This document shows, piece after piece, positions 46,789-58,899 of a DNA stretch of 64,000 bases. Under the pieces are notes generated by a model. The model was given only the letters and a program-made list of their open reading frames with translations, had not been told where the DNA came from and did no database searches. Origin of the DNA: Cryptomeria japonica. Taxonomy: Eukaryota; Streptophyta; Pinopsida; Cupressales; Cupressaceae. The stretch is taken from assembly GCF_030272615.1 (NCBI RefSeq), contig NC_081406.1, positions 402,456,939 to 402,520,938 of the forward strand, written 5' to 3'. The position numbers were made by a program, and so were the translations under genes. Numbering within the stretch: the first letter of the stretch is position 1; each line of letters opens with the position of its first letter.

Positions 46789-47423
46789 CAGATGTGCCTC
46801 CTTTGGATTCTTCTGAAATCTAGCAACAATACCAACTGCATGGGCAATATTCGATCAAACTTGAGATAAATGTTGTTGTCATCATTGGTTCTAGCAAAGC
46901 CTATGTTCATCAAATGAGTATGAAGTTTATCATACCATGCTCTGGGTGCCTGCTTTAATCCATACAAAGCTTTATGCAATTTGCATACCATGTCTTCCTT
47001 CTCTGTCAATGCATAACCATCAGGCTACTCTATATAAACCTCTTCTTCCAGTATCCCATTCAAGAATGCAGACTAAACATCCATCTGGTATACCTTGAAC
47101 TTCTTATGAGCTAAAAATCCAAGTAATGTTCTAACACCTTCTAGTCTTGCTATTGGTGCAAAATTTTCTCCATAATCTTCTCCTTTTTCTTGTGCATAAC
47201 CTTTGCATACTAATCTTGCCGTGTTGCAAACTACAACACCATCTTCATTTAATTTGTTACTGAACACCCATTTAGTACCTATAACATTCTTGTTTACCGA
47301 CCAGGGTACCAGGGTCCAAGTGTTGTTCTTCTCAATTTGATCCAACTCCTCCTCCATATCTTTCACCCAATGATAATCACCGAATGCCTCCTTAGCACTT
47401 CTAGGTTCAAAGGTGGATATCAT
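46788..47423 (-). pseudogene. pol: E9 reverse transcriptase, active-site region deleted
   Basis: Minus-strand motifs run from NNTWTLVPWSVNKNVIGTKW and NTARLVCKGYAQ through FAPIARLEGVRTLLGF, YQMDV, a stop, then AFLNGILEEEVYIE and HKALYGLKQAPRAWYDKLHT to NIYLKF. At about 46855 the sequence jumps to NIAHAVGIVARFQKNPKEAH, a motif that normally lies some 130 codons later. The catalytic YVDD and the thumb are therefore missing, and no RT activity is possible. Confidence 0.88.
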
Positions 47424-47659
47424 GCAAGAGTTCTCTCTTATTCTCCTTCTAGTTAGTACACTGACATCCTAATCCCTAATTATCTATTCAGGACTGTGAT
47501 TCAGTCTCACATACCTAGGAATAACATGATCATTCTCTTCAGGTTTAGCTTCTTCATTATCATCTTCCTCTGAATTTATTTGTTCTGGTTGAACAAGTAC
47601 ATTAGGATTTTCTTTACCAGTTTCTGATTTAACAGTTTCATGTTCCAAAAGAAAAATGC

Positions 47660-49013
47660 AAGGATCTTAATCCTTCTTCTCAGAATTGGTTCCTTCTGAA
47701 GCTTCAGGACATTCATCTACATGAACATCAGCACTCTCAACAATTCTCTGTGTCCGGTTGTTGAAGCATTTATAGGCCTTACTCTTGGTGGAATAGCTAA
47801 TAAATATGCCTTCATCACTCTTAGCTTCAAACTTTCTTATGTAATCACCTCTTTTAATAAAATATTTTCTTCCAAACATCTTAAAATAGCTAACATCGGG
47901 TGATCTCCCATACTAGTACTCATATGGGGTCTTGTCCTTACCTGTTTTCAATAGAAGTCAGTTCATTGTGTAGACAGTTGTACTTACAGCTTCTTTCCAA
48001 AAAAAATTTGCTACACCTCCTTGTATCAACATAGTCCTAGCAGCTTCAACCATTGATTGGTTGTTTCTCTTTGCTATACCATTCTGTTGTGGTGTCCTTG
48101 GTGCAAAAATTTGCCGCTTGATACCATTATCATCTCAATACTTAGTGAACTCCACAAAAGTGAATTCATCGCCTTGATCTATTCTTAGACATTTTATCTT
48201 TTTGCTACTCTATTTCTCAGCTAAGGCTCTGAATGCCTTGAATTTACCAAAAGCTTCATTCTTATCCTTCAAGAATGTGACCCACATCATCCTTGAACAA
48301 TCATCAGTGAAGATCATGAAGTATCTGTCACCTTGAATTCTTCTTGTTCTTATTGGTCCACATAGATTTGTACGAACCAAATCTAACAAGTTCTCTACTA
48401 AGAAGGACTTTCTCTTGAAAGTTGAAGAAGTAATCTTTCCTAGCTGACATTCTTTACAAAGAGCATTAATCGGTTTGTCTAGCTAAGGAAGACCTCTTAC
48501 TATCTTAGACTTCCTTACTTTAACAATATTGTCAAAATTTATAAGACAAAATCTCCTATGCCAAAGCCAGCTATCATCTATTTTTGCAATCAAATAGTTG
48601 CTAACTTTAGGATTGAGATGAAATAGAATACCTCTAGTCTGTTTCTTGGTTGCAAATAATTCACCTTTGTTGTCAAATATTTTGCACATTCCATTTCTAA
48701 ACTCCAGTGGGTATCCTCTATCATTAAGTTGTGTCACACTTAAAAGATTGTGCTTTAGGCCTTCCACCCAATAGACATCGTCAGCACTACTCTTCCCATT
48801 AAGAGAAATAACTCCCTTACCTTTAACCATACAAGGTGAGTCATTACCAAATCTGACAACACCACCATCAAATTCCTTCAGGGAAAGAAATTTTCTTTGA
48901 TCACCGGTCATGTGATGTGAACAATCACTATCAATGATCCAATCATCATAGTTATCCATTCTGGATACTAGTGCCTTCTGATTTAATATTTCTTCCTTAA
49001 TAGCTACAAACAT
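47660..49013 (-). pseudogene. pol: E9 protease and integrase
   Basis: The protease motif near 48940 reads DWIIDSDCSHHMTGD, where the family has DSG: the glycine is replaced by aspartate. It is followed by VYWVEGLKHNLLSVTQLNDR, the pre-integrase motif SWLWHRRF, and, between 48480 and 47880, a broken integrase core with several stops. The C-terminal integrase motif lies at 47667-47879 (FGRKYFIKRGDY; DEGIFISYSTKSKAYKCFNN). It cannot be functional. Confidence 0.85.
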
Positions 49014-49129
49014 AATATATTCACTAGCATCATCATTAGATTCTTCATCAATAATACCACTGTCAATAGCTACAAGACAATCTCTCTTGCCTTTACCCTT
49101 GTACTTCTTAAATTTGTCTCTCTTGTATT

Positions 49130-49982
49130 CATTTTCACCATTAGGGAAATTTCCTTCTATATGACCAATCTTGTTGCATACAAAACATTTTAAAGCTAGC
49201 TTACCTCTATATTTACCAGTACCTCGAGGAAATCATTTTGCCAACAATGCTTCAAGTTCCACTAAGTTCTCTTCATCTTCAGCATCTCTATTGGATCTAG
49301 ATTCATAGCTATGGCTGATATCTCTACTTCTTCTCACAAATAGGTCAGAGACAGAAGCTCTGAATGCAGATTTTGATTTCTATACACTACCATCATAGCC
49401 ATTTAGTACAAAAGCAGTAAGTTTTCCAATAATAGAGTCAAGAGTTACCTTTGTCTTGTCAATGGATTTCAGCTTCTGAACAGCTGCAACTCAGATAGCA
49501 TAGACCAGTAGCAGGGTTCTCAGTACCTTACTAATTACTATGGAATCTTCCACTTTCCCTCCTGCACTCTTTATCTCACCAACTATCTCTTTAATCCTTT
49601 GACCATACTGCTAGATATTCTTACCTTCAGACATTCTCATGTCATCAAATTTTCCTCTTAAATTCTCCTCTTTGGAAATCTTAACATGTTCATCACCGCT
49701 ATAAATCTCTTCAAGTATTTTCCATACTTCATGTGCAGTTTCAAGACCATGAACATCTACATATTTAGCATCAAACAGGGAACTGATAATAGCCTCTAAT
49801 GCTTGGTGATTTTCTTATTGTTCTTTCTTCTGATCATCAGTCAGGATTCCAAAAGGTGTAATATACTTAGTGCCTATATGATCCCAATACTGACAACCAA
49901 GAATCTTAATGTAAAACTTCATTTTGTCACTCCATATTCTATAGTTATCTTTGTTGAACTTCGGACCTTATTTCTTCATCAT
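49130..49982 (-). pseudogene. gag: E9 Copia Gag
   Basis: The minus strand from the ATG at 49982 shows a DUF4219/UBN2-type Gag: KFNKDNYRIWSDKMKFYI, LFDAKYVDVHGLETAHEVW, EIYSGDEHVKISKEENLRGK. A zinc knuckle near 49160-49200 reads CFVCNKIGHIEGNF, with the last Cys replaced by Phe. It is broken by about six stops. It begins about 70 nt after the PBS. Confidence 0.82.
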
Positions 49983-50039
49983 GATCTACAAGATCTTTTC
50001 CTCAAGTTGTTATGCTTTTAGATTAAGAGGACCAGAGAT

Positions 50040-50053
50040 GCTCTGATACCAAT
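50040..50053 (-). promoter_or_regulatory. E9 primer-binding site (initiator-Met tRNA)
   Basis: ATTGGTATCAGAGC on the minus strand, directly after the 5' LTR. It is intact. Confidence 0.88.
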
Positions 50054-51472
50054 TAATGGTATGATGAAAGAATAAGTATCTGGTAGAATACTGAGAGGGG
50101 GGGGTGAATCAGTATATTGAAAAATTGATACAAAGTTCCAAAACTCAAACTCAGTCAAACAAAGTAATCATATCTCAGTCAAGATCAATATTCATAAGAA
50201 TACTTGACATCAACCAGTTTAACTGTTATAACAACTTTAACAATAAGAAACTTCAATCTTGTAAACATCAACAATGCTTAATCATAACTCAACATATTCA
50301 TCTCTCAATGCTTCTACTTAACATGCCTTATCAGAAGTTAACCAAATCAACAAATAAGATCACAACCACAAAAGCATTCACCACTTGACACAAATGTTTG
50401 TACGTGGAAAACCCAAATAGGTAAAAACCATGGTGAGATGAGACTCACAAGGATAGCTATCTAAACTCTTCTGAAGTTTGCCCTGTTAGGAGCCAAGCCT
50501 GTTAAAGCTTTACAATGAGTCCCGTTAAGAACTAATTTTGGTTAGGAATCACCCGGTTAAGGGATTTACAAATATGCCTTGATGAAAATTACAATACTCT
50601 GTTAGGAGTAACCTCCCTAGAGGATTTAAGAATACAAACTAATGGACCATCTTGTTAGAGGATTTAATGAGCAACCAAGCTTGTTAGAGCTTACCTGGTT
50701 AAGGGATTTCACTTCTTCTATAATTGTTAGAAAACAACAAGTTTTCTTGATCTGTCTGAGTAGCACTACATTTGCTTGATCAGATCCTTCTATGCTTCAA
50801 TCTGCCTTAACTCAAAGTGCAGATCCATTCACTGGTTAGCTAACTACACACTCAATAGGTTTCTATCAATCTTGCCAACAACCTTTACAAACAACTTCAT
50901 CGATCTTAATTACAAATAAATTAGGTCGGTAACATAGCAAAAACCTAATTCTCATCATCGAGATTACAAACAAGCTAGTACAATCTTGACCATTAGAAAT
51001 CATGACAATCTCTTCACATTCTTCAAGAAAATTCCAACCGCTCCATGATCGCCGCTTCATCAGACTTTATAACTCATCACACGTTGTGCATTAGATGCAA
51101 TCCACTTTCCTCCTTCCCTAGATAAAAAACAAATGCACCAAAACAATTTGAACATATCCTCATACAATGATCACACGTGTCTCCATCATTACTGCTTATC
51201 ACATAATAAACCAACAAACTTAATCGGTTAGGGTTTAACAACTGATAGGATTTACCAGTTACATTACATAGAAAGGTTTAACCCTTTAGCCCGGTTCACT
51301 GGTTCAACTCAAAAACTTTACATACTAGTTTACATCTTCCACAAAGCTCTTCTTACTGGTTACTAGCCAATATCAAAAACAACAATACCAACAATAACAT
51401 GAATACCATTGCCGGTTCAATTGACATCAATGACAACATATCATAATGCAATCTCTATGCAAAATGTCAACA
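50054..51472 (-). repeat. E9 5' LTR
   Basis: 1419 bp, similar to 44468-45901 throughout. Its inner terminus is TAATGGTATG where the other copy has TGATGGTATG, so the CA end is mutated to TA on the sense strand. The outer end is AATGTCAACA. Confidence 0.88.
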
Positions 51473-51780
51473 GGGAAAAGGGTCATGCACGCAGACCAAA
51501 GGCCATCTTAAAAAGGTTTTCCACCAATCGCTGAATGATTTGCGAGATATCAAGAAGTTTTTATAGGAGGCTTTCAATCATGAGGCTGAGGCTGCTAATA
51601 TTTTGAAAAATCTCAAGTAATTTTTGCTAGTGTTTTTTCCTTGTATGGCTTGGGGTCTTGTTGTGTCTAGACTTTTTTATATCTCCCATTTTTCTATTGT
51701 GTTTATGTTGTTTTGTTGATGGTAATATTTTATATATAGGGGTTTTGGTCTCTTCAAAACCTGTTTGACCCTTTAATCAA
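51473..51780 (+). pseudogene. E8, right part and 3' tail
   Basis: After E9 the E8 sequence resumes with a frame giving HLKKVFHQSLNDLRDIKKF, a stop, then EAFNHEAEAANILKNLK and a stop at about 51620. The T-rich 3' tail that follows contains GGGGTTTTGGTCTCTTC and CCTGTTTGACCCTTTAATC, reminiscent of plant LINE 3' ends. A LINE origin is only a suggestion. It joins E10 at about 51780. Confidence 0.35.
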
Positions 51781-51784
51781 AAAC

Positions 51785-53312
51785 ATGTCCCATTAGAAAG
51801 ACATTCTCAAGAAAAGAAAAATATGATCCAAAATAAAGAAAAAACTAAAAGGTTGCAAATGCCCAAAAAGAAAAAATTATAAACTATGTGGATTCCCAAT
51901 CTACTCATAGAATAAATGCATCTCAAAGTAAAACCCAAAATGGCTTTAAAGATTGCTAATCCAAAAACTTCCTCCACTCATAAGTCCTTCAATCATCCAT
52001 CTAAAAATCCCTCATCTTTAAAATCCATTTAGGTCCCTTGTGCCTTATAATCCACTATCTTAAGTATCATCCCCTTCATCTATTTTGGATCTTCATGCCC
52101 CAAAAACCACATTTTATCCTCCATATAATTCAAAACCCCCTCCACCACTCTTCAAGGTGTGTGTCAATGTTGATATTCCCAACATCCCCATCCAATTATC
52201 CACAAGTTATTCAAAACCCCATCCATTATCCAACATCCATTTTCCATGATCTCATTCTTTTAGTAAAAAAAAAATCATAAATAGTCAAATTCGGGCATTT
52301 TTTCAAAAAAAAATCAAATTTGGTCACAATATACCTTCTCCGTCAGAAACCTCAATCAGAAATCTAGTCCAAATGTATTAGTGTCTATCCATTCCATCTC
52401 CCCATCTATCTCTACCAATATCTATGAGCATACCTCCAATCATCTTGGTTCATTATATCACATCTTTAAGGGATACCTTCCATGGAATTATATGTTTGAG
52501 TCATTCCTCTATCTCCCTTTCACACATCCGCTATCCTCTAAAACCACTTATATAAATTCACTTATCATCATCCCTATCCATCCAAACTATTTTCAAAAAT
52601 CTAAAAAAATGAAAAAAAAAAGTAAAGAGAAAAAAATCCATCCAATAAGTGAAAACCATTTCTTGCGGCATCTTGGGTAAGCACCATGATGTAAAATTGG
52701 TAAAGAAGCATCATGTATAATCCCCTCATCATCTTGCACTCTAGATTTGGGGTAAAGCTTCATATATACTATCCTACCATCAACATACTCCCTTATCCTC
52801 CATATCCTATCCAAGTCCATCCTCCTTTCCTATATTTGATCTTGACTATCATTTATATATCCTCCATCTCATATCCCTTATCCTTTCCAAATCCATCCTC
52901 TATTCCTACCTATGATCTTGACTAAGATAGAGGAAAAATAATGTGCATGCATTCTTTGGAAATTACAAGCCTTAATTCCCCCTCCATCCATGTCAATTAC
53001 GCACTATCCTTCCATCTCATCAATCTTAATCCACCACCCTTACATCCTTAATTCCACTAGCTCTAGTGTGGGGAATTTCAATCCTTTGCAACATAGTCCT
53101 TAGGTATCTATCCTCCTAACCTCCATCCTTTATTCCTCTATTTTCTATTCTTACCCATCCAATAAATCCATCTATCTCCCATCCAACACATCTCTTCATC
53201 CATTCCATATTTTACCAAGCCTTGGTTCTACCTTATCATTGGTTCCTATTCATTCTTTTATCCTACCAATCATATCCACCATCAAATCCATTTATCCTCT
53301 TCCAATACTATC
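51785..53312 (+). mobile_element. E10, fragment related to E5
   Basis: The plus strand shows, in broken frames, the C-terminus of the E5 sense protein: KNMIQ, TMWIPNLL (E5 has TMWIPKRLL) and HHSSRCVSMLIFP (E5 has HYPSRCVPMSILP). The following non-coding part matches the region downstream of the E5 ORF. For example, CTTGGGTAAGCACCATGATG near 52673 corresponds to CTTGGGCAAGTACTATGATG on the E5 minus strand near 29972. The left side is truncated against E8. The right side is interrupted by the E11 LTR at 53313. Confidence 0.7.
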
Positions 53313-54018
53313 TGTAGACACTCAAAATTGTCATGTCTAATTAAATAAATATTTTATTTATTTAATTATCTAAGCCTAATTCTTCTATTGATTAAATAAA
53401 TCCTTATTTATTTAATTAATTCATTTATCCTCTTCTAGCCTTATTTCTCATTTAAATAAATACATTTATTTATTTAAATTATCATTTTCCTAAATTAAAT
53501 AAATATCTTATTTATTTAATTGCCCCACTTCTTCTATTAATTAAATAAATCTTTATTTATTTAATTAATTCATTATCTTTTTCTACACATGACACATGTC
53601 ATTCATCTCTTAATTTCTACACTATCTACCTCTTTCATTATTTTGGTATTTCTTATACCTACCCTCTAATCCTAGCCGACCTCTCTTTTTACACCTCTCA
53701 ATCTTAACCCTCCATTTCTTATTGTGTCTTCTATTTAAGGAGATGCCTTCTTCATTATCAAACCCTAATGATTGATTTTGGAGTACTTGGCTACACTACG
53801 ATCGTACTTGCAACCACATTCCGTTCTTTGTTGAGCTCTTGTGCATACAAAAATCTGAGAGCAAGCATATCAAGCAAGATCAATGGAGATAGCAAGAATG
53901 GAGATCAAAACCCTATTGGGCATGTGATGGTATAATCTTTGTGATTTTGAGTCATTTGCATTGTCTTAGGTAATCTTCATATGTTATGGTGGATTTCTGT
54001 TATTGTTAGGCTAAGGTT
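53313..54018 (+). repeat. E11 5' LTR (right end uncertain)
   Basis: It starts TGTAGACACTC, similar to the sense start TGTAGACATC of the E5 LTR. Five AT palindromes lie at 53341-53565, and a TATA-like CTATTTAAGG lies at 53731. The right end is placed just before a TGG-starting PBS candidate (TGGTGGTTGAATCC, 54019). This cannot be confirmed without the 3' LTR. Confidence 0.5.
53341..53565. repeat. Five AT palindromes in E11 LTR
   Basis: TTAAATAAAT...ATTTATTTAA palindromes occur at about 53341-53366, 53392-53416, 53451-53480, 53495-53519 and 53541-53565, with centres 42-61 bp apart. Each can form a hairpin. They lie in the U3-like part, upstream of the TATA-like box. Confidence 0.8.
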
Positions 54019-54166
54019 TGGTGGTTGAATCCATTTAGTCTTTCAATCTTGTTATTATTGTTATCCATTTTCACCGTATACATTTTGGCATTTAACATTT
54101 TGTTGCAGATTTTGCATTTTTGAAGTTGCAGATCGGACAATTTCGATGACATTTTAGGTTTTTTCC

Positions 54167-54425
54167 GCGTCTGCGAGTGTTCGGATCATGTTTTTGTGTT
54201 TCAGAAGCGTCTGTGATATCGTAAATCGCACCTATGTTTTTGCCAGATTTTTATTTTTGCAGGTTTCTGGAATCGCGTCTGAGAATTTTAACCGCGTCTG
54301 CGCTGGATCTTATCGCGTCTGTGTTCAGGAGAGGCGTCTGTGTCCTCTGATCACGTCTGTGAATCACAAAACAGCGTCTGTGTCGCTTAGACGCGTCTGT
54401 GTCTGGTATAAAGGCGTCTGTGCTT
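54167..54425 (+). repeat. E11 leader array 1 of GCGTCTGTG motifs
   Basis: GCGTCTGTG or close variants start at 54167, 54207, 54228, 54275, 54294, 54315, 54334, 54353, 54374, 54393 and 54414. The last eight are spaced 19 or 21 bp. All copies are on the sense strand. Each contains one or two CG dinucleotides. Confidence 0.9.
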
Positions 54426-55120
54426 TCTGTCTTGTAATTTTTTCAAGTTTCTTCGATTCGGGTTTCCGGATTTTGTACTTAGGGTTTCAGATCTGGTTTA
54501 TTTTCGGCTAACCCTTGCAGATCTAGCTAACCTAGTTTGTGCAGCTTGCTTTGGAGGCAAAAACGTTTTTGTTGAAGGCCCCTTTTCACAAAGTCCTTTT
54601 GGGTTTTCTAAAATTTACCTAACTTGTGTGCTTGCAGGAAGGGGTTATTGTTTGAAACAACCCAAATTACTAACAATTTTGTTGCAGGGCCTTAGCTAGG
54701 GTTTTTGTAGTTTTGTTGTGTGCCTTGTTTTCATAGATTAGCAAACACTTCCATTGGTGCACTAAAATTGAATCATTGTCTTTTGTGTCTTGAGCAATAG
54801 GCTCTTTTTGTTTATTCTTTAGAGGGCCTGTCTTCCCGTGTGGTCATTAGGACTACTAGTGAGAAGAGAACGACCCAAGTGGTAGCGAGGAAAACCCACC
54901 TCATCCAAACCACTATAATCAAATGTATTCATGGTGAAAACTATGAATAACGTGTGCTGATTAGTTCATACCGACACTATGTCTCCCCATAAACCCGTTT
55001 GATCAAATTTATTTGATCATTTGTAGGGCGTAACCCCTACCGGCTGGGAGCCTTCTGTATTTACAGAGCTGAAAGTGCCGCATGTATGGCCACACGAGCG
55101 GATACCCTTACTAGCACCAT
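54426..55120. other. E11 leader between array 1 and conserved block
   Basis: About 700 bp of untranslated leader with no ORF of note. Its length is close to that of the equivalent E5 interval (34145-34917). Confidence 0.55.
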
Positions 55121-55312
55121 TTTGTTTTAGAGGCCCAAATCCTTCTAGTTGTTGGGGCAGGAGGTCGGACCTCTGGTAGCGGCCCACACACATACGGTTC
55201 TTAGTAGAGATACAAAGTTCACCATGGGGAGTTTTCATTGGGACTGATGCTTGGCTGACCCGAGAAGTGAGTGCCGAGGGTGGAGCCAGTGAGGTCAAGC
55301 ATCTAAGTATCC
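55121..55312 (+). other. E11 leader block conserved with E5
   Basis: It contains AATCCTTCTAGTTG (55138), GGGACTGATGCTTGGCT (55240), GAGAAGTGAGTGCC (55262) and GGTCAAGCATCTA (55293), all exact and in the same order in E5. The surrounding sequence is GC-richer than the window average. It is non-coding and a candidate structured RNA. Confidence 0.8.
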
Positions 55313-55655
55313 GCTCTGAATAGCGTAGCCTCGGGGGTAAAACCCCATGTGGGATCAACAACTATTGTCTTGGCCAGCCATAAGAATTGTGCTTGACTTA
55401 TGATAAACATTCAAACATTCAAAGACCAAACAGCAAAACATTGTGTCTTTTGTGTCTTCAAGTGTATGCAAAACAATTTCACATCAAACAACACACTTTT
55501 CTTGGAGTCATTTTGGAGTCTAAACACTAGCAAACATTGAGTCCTCATCAACATTGTGTCCTCTTGTCACGAAAAACAGTCAAACAGTCAGATTTGGTCA
55601 CAGCAAAACAACTTCACAGACTGAAAAAAAAAAATTGCACAAAGTTTACAGAAAC

Positions 55656-55935
55656 GCGTCTGTGTCTGTTTGAACCGTGTCTGCGTCATATAAGCGCGTC
55701 TATGAAGGGCAGAATAGCGTCTGTGTTTTTATCAGCGTCTGTGTCGAACAGAGACACGTCTGTGTCTGGGAATCGCGTCTGTGAAGTATACAGTCACGTC
55801 TGTGTCCACAATTGCAAAAACTATTACAGTCCCAGCAAACATCAACAGGAAAATCTCAGAATCACGTCTGTGTTTAACAGAGTAGCGTCTGTGTCAGGAA
55901 ACCGCGTCTGTGAAGAATACAGTCGCGTCTGTGTT
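55656..55935 (+). repeat. E11 leader array 2 of GCGTCTGTG motifs
   Basis: Twelve copies start at 55656, 55677, 55696, 55717, 55735, 55756, 55775, 55796, then 55864, 55885, 55904 and 55925. Spacing alternates between about 21 and 19 bp, with one 68-bp gap. All are on the sense strand. Copies change between GCGTCTGTG and ACGTCTGTG. Confidence 0.9.
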
Positions 55936-56426
55936 TAAAATTGCAAGAAAATTTCAGAGTCCATCAAACAAAAGAAATCAGTTTCGGAATACTTGAGCTT
56001 CCTAGGTTGTTTCTTCAGGTTTCATCTAGCATTCAGCCTGTTCTAGGGTTTCATATAGTCCATCATTGCTTTACATCTCATTTTACATTCACACTTGTCT
56101 AAACTTGAGTCAAAAAGGTCACTTGCTTGTCCTCATCATACTTTGTCAACACACTACATACAACACTTTGCTAAGTGGTCCCTCATCAAGGTTTCTTACC
56201 TTTGGGTCTCATTTGGTCTTACTTAGGGTCAAGGTCAGCTTACCTCATCAAGAGAAACTATCCTCTCTTTGGAAGTCACACCTACTCTACTACTTACATA
56301 CTTGGTCTTACACTTTGGACATTGCAAGTAAACTTCAGATTCATTTACACTCCATACAACTCTTGGTCTTCCGTACTCTTATCATTTTTCATCTAGTCTC
56401 TCACATCTTGGTCAAACACCTAGTTC

Positions 56427-58600
56427 ATGGTTGAAACCCGTCTTCAAAAATCTAGGAGAAAAGCTAAAGAAGCTCAAGGGTCCACCAACATGAGTTCTTA
56501 TGAGTATGACAATGATCTATTCTACAATCCTGAGCACACTACATTACCAGACATGAATGTTTATAGACACAATCCAAATGTGGAAAGCGCAAATACTATA
56601 CACAATGCTACACACAATGACAATGTTGACAACTCTTCAATACTATCAGTAGACATACAAGAATCTATAATGGATCCTCAATTCAATAGATTGGTTGAAG
56701 AGATAATGAGGAGAGACCGTCAATACTTTTTAAACATGATGGCACAAAGTGGAGCTAAAATACCACATGATTTTGACTTATCTCAACTTATGGAAAGTTG
56801 ACCTTCACAACAAACTCAACCTAACATGGATCAAAGGAGACCAAATAGTGGAGGAAATAGAGGACCAAATAATATGATGCCGGAGTCACCATCAGTTTTG
56901 CTTCAAAAACCAGCAATCCCACATACACAAGCTCAAGCATATGATACTTACACTCAAAGACCTTCATGGAGGCCCTATGCTCAAACACATGCTCAAGGTA
57001 TAGATCAATCAAAACAAGTGGATACTCAAGGATATCCTCAAAATTTCGACACAAGGAGACCTCATGTCAAAATTGGGGGCAACAAATGGAAAATGAAAGG
57101 CCTATTGAATATGGTTTATATACACAAAACAGATATGGAGTCCCTCAACAAGAAGTTATGCCAAGTGCTCCATATATGTCACAACAATATAGACCTCCAT
57201 ATGGACATGTCTACGATCAATATCATCCATATATGCAACAAGTCCCTCCTCAAATGGGTGTTTCAAACATGGGGTATGCTAGAAGAAATCAATCCCCACC
57301 CAAGAATAATTTGGAGCAGCAAATTAGAGATCTACAAAAGAAGGTGGAGGACATGGGTACATCAAAACCTACATACACCATGAGAGATATATGCCCTTAT
57401 CCCTTCGATAAGAGCATTCCAATGCCGCCATTTCCTCCACATTTTGTGACACCAAAATTCGACAAATATAGAGGGAGAGGAGACCCCAAGGCACACATAA
57501 GACAATTCTTCACAGCTTGCATTGAGATAGCGGCAGAAGAAACATACTTAATGAGGTTGTTCCCACAGAGCTTAGGAGATCAAGCTATGGAATGGTTTTC
57601 TCAATTACCTCCCGGTATTAAGTCATGGGGCGATTTGGCAGAAGCATTCATTCAACATTTCTCTTACAACATTGAAACAGATGTCTCAGTTACTACCTTG
57701 TGCAATACGAAACAAAAAGAAGGAGAATCTTTCGCAACATTTTTACAAAGATGGAGAAACCTAGCTAGCAGATGCTCTTGTGAAATTCCGCAAAAACAAA
57801 TGGTGGAGATGTTCACACAAAACGTTAATAAAGCTATTGGCTATGATCTCAGAAAAGCTTGTTTGTCTACATTCAAGGATGTCATTGAAAAGGGCCTAGC
57901 AACAGAAAAAGTCTTAATTGAACAAGGAGTTATCAAACTATTCAAAGAAAACAAAGAGGACTTCAAAGGAAAGGACAAACCAAAATTTTGGAACAAGAAC
58001 AAGAACACGGTTAATGATGGTGTTGTTGATGCCAACACAGTGAGACCAAAGTTCGTCTTTTCTGGATCAAGTTCTACCAACAATCAGGTGAACACTCAAA
58101 CAACTTCCAGATCACGAAGGAAGTACACTCCATTGGGAGAACCACTTGAATCAGTATTCAAAAAGCTTGTAGCAAACAAGGTGATCACAGTCCCAGACTT
58201 TCCTCCATATGAACCAAAGGTCAAACCGAATTGGTGGAATGATGATGAGTTTTGCGAATTTCATAAGAGCAAGGGTCATAAGACAAGTAATTGCCATCGA
58301 TTGAAAAACATTGTACAAGATCTCATTGACAGAGGAGATATTGAGATTGAGGGACATTCATCTAACCAAGAGCATGAGGTGTTTAAGGAACCATTCCCAA
58401 AACATGACAAGGGAAAAGGCAAAGTCACAGATGATCAAGCCAATTACACTAGAGCACCTTACAATTATGATTCTACTATCAATCACATCTCAATGGACAA
58501 TCATATTTCTACCATTACTATCAAAAATAAAAATCCTGAGAATTCTTCTCAAAGACCCAAAATTGTCCTAAAAGGTGTGGGATCTTCGTCAGAATCTACC
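56427..58600 (+). pseudogene. gag: E11 Gag
   Basis: The ATG at 56427 (MVETRLQKSRRKAKEAQG) starts Gag, about 500 bp after array 2. A TGA at 56799-56801 and a frameshift near 57060-57085 break the N-terminal, Gln/Pro-rich part. From there the frame is open. The retrotransposon Gag core is seen as TPKFDKYRGRGDPKAHIRQF (57453) with FPQSLGDQAMEWFSQLP and CNTKQKEGESFATFLQRWR. A zinc-knuckle variant CEFHKSKGHKTSNC lies near 58252. Gag forms the particle. The same frame continues into protease, so gag and pol are one polyprotein. Confidence 0.88.
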
Positions 58601-58899
58601 TCTGAATGTCATGTTACAACTCGTCGAGGTAAGATTACATTGCCAGGTGCCTCTACTAAGAATACCAATCTTTCATCAACCAAGCCTGAGTACGACCTTG
58701 TAGAACAACTAGGGAAGACACCTGCGCTCATATCTATTCTTGAGCTCTTACGTATATCTCCTGCACATAAAGCTATCCTTGATAAAACCTTGAGAGATAC
58801 TGCTGTCCCTACTGATCTGAACGTGGACCAGTTTCAAGCCATGGTGGGATACTTATCCGTTCCACACTCCCTCACATTCACAGAAGCCGATGATGCCTC

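Larger units (their letters stand above)
44468..51472 (-). mobile_element. E9, Ty1/Copia retrotransposon with internal RT deletion
   Basis: LTRs at 44468-45901 and 50054-51472 have TG...CA ends; the inner end of the right LTR is mutated to TA. The minus strand carries an initiator-Met PBS (50040-50053), then gag, protease, integrase, reverse transcriptase, RNase H and a polypurine tract at 45902-45915. The flanks GGGCA (44463-44467) and GGGAA (51473-51477) match in four of five bases, consistent with an aged TSD. It splits E8. Stops and a deletion of the RT active-site region make it dead. Confidence 0.9.

Noticed and set aside
43626-51780. E8 as a LINE with ORF1 and a 3' tail
   Set aside because: No endonuclease or non-LTR reverse transcriptase motif is visible and the 3' end similarity is only impressionistic, so I left it as unknown.
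55017-55361. Minus-strand open frame of 114 codons overlapping the E11 leader
   Set aside because: It covers the conserved leader block on the antisense strand, has no recognisable domain, and the conservation with E5 follows nucleotide words with indels that break the frame.
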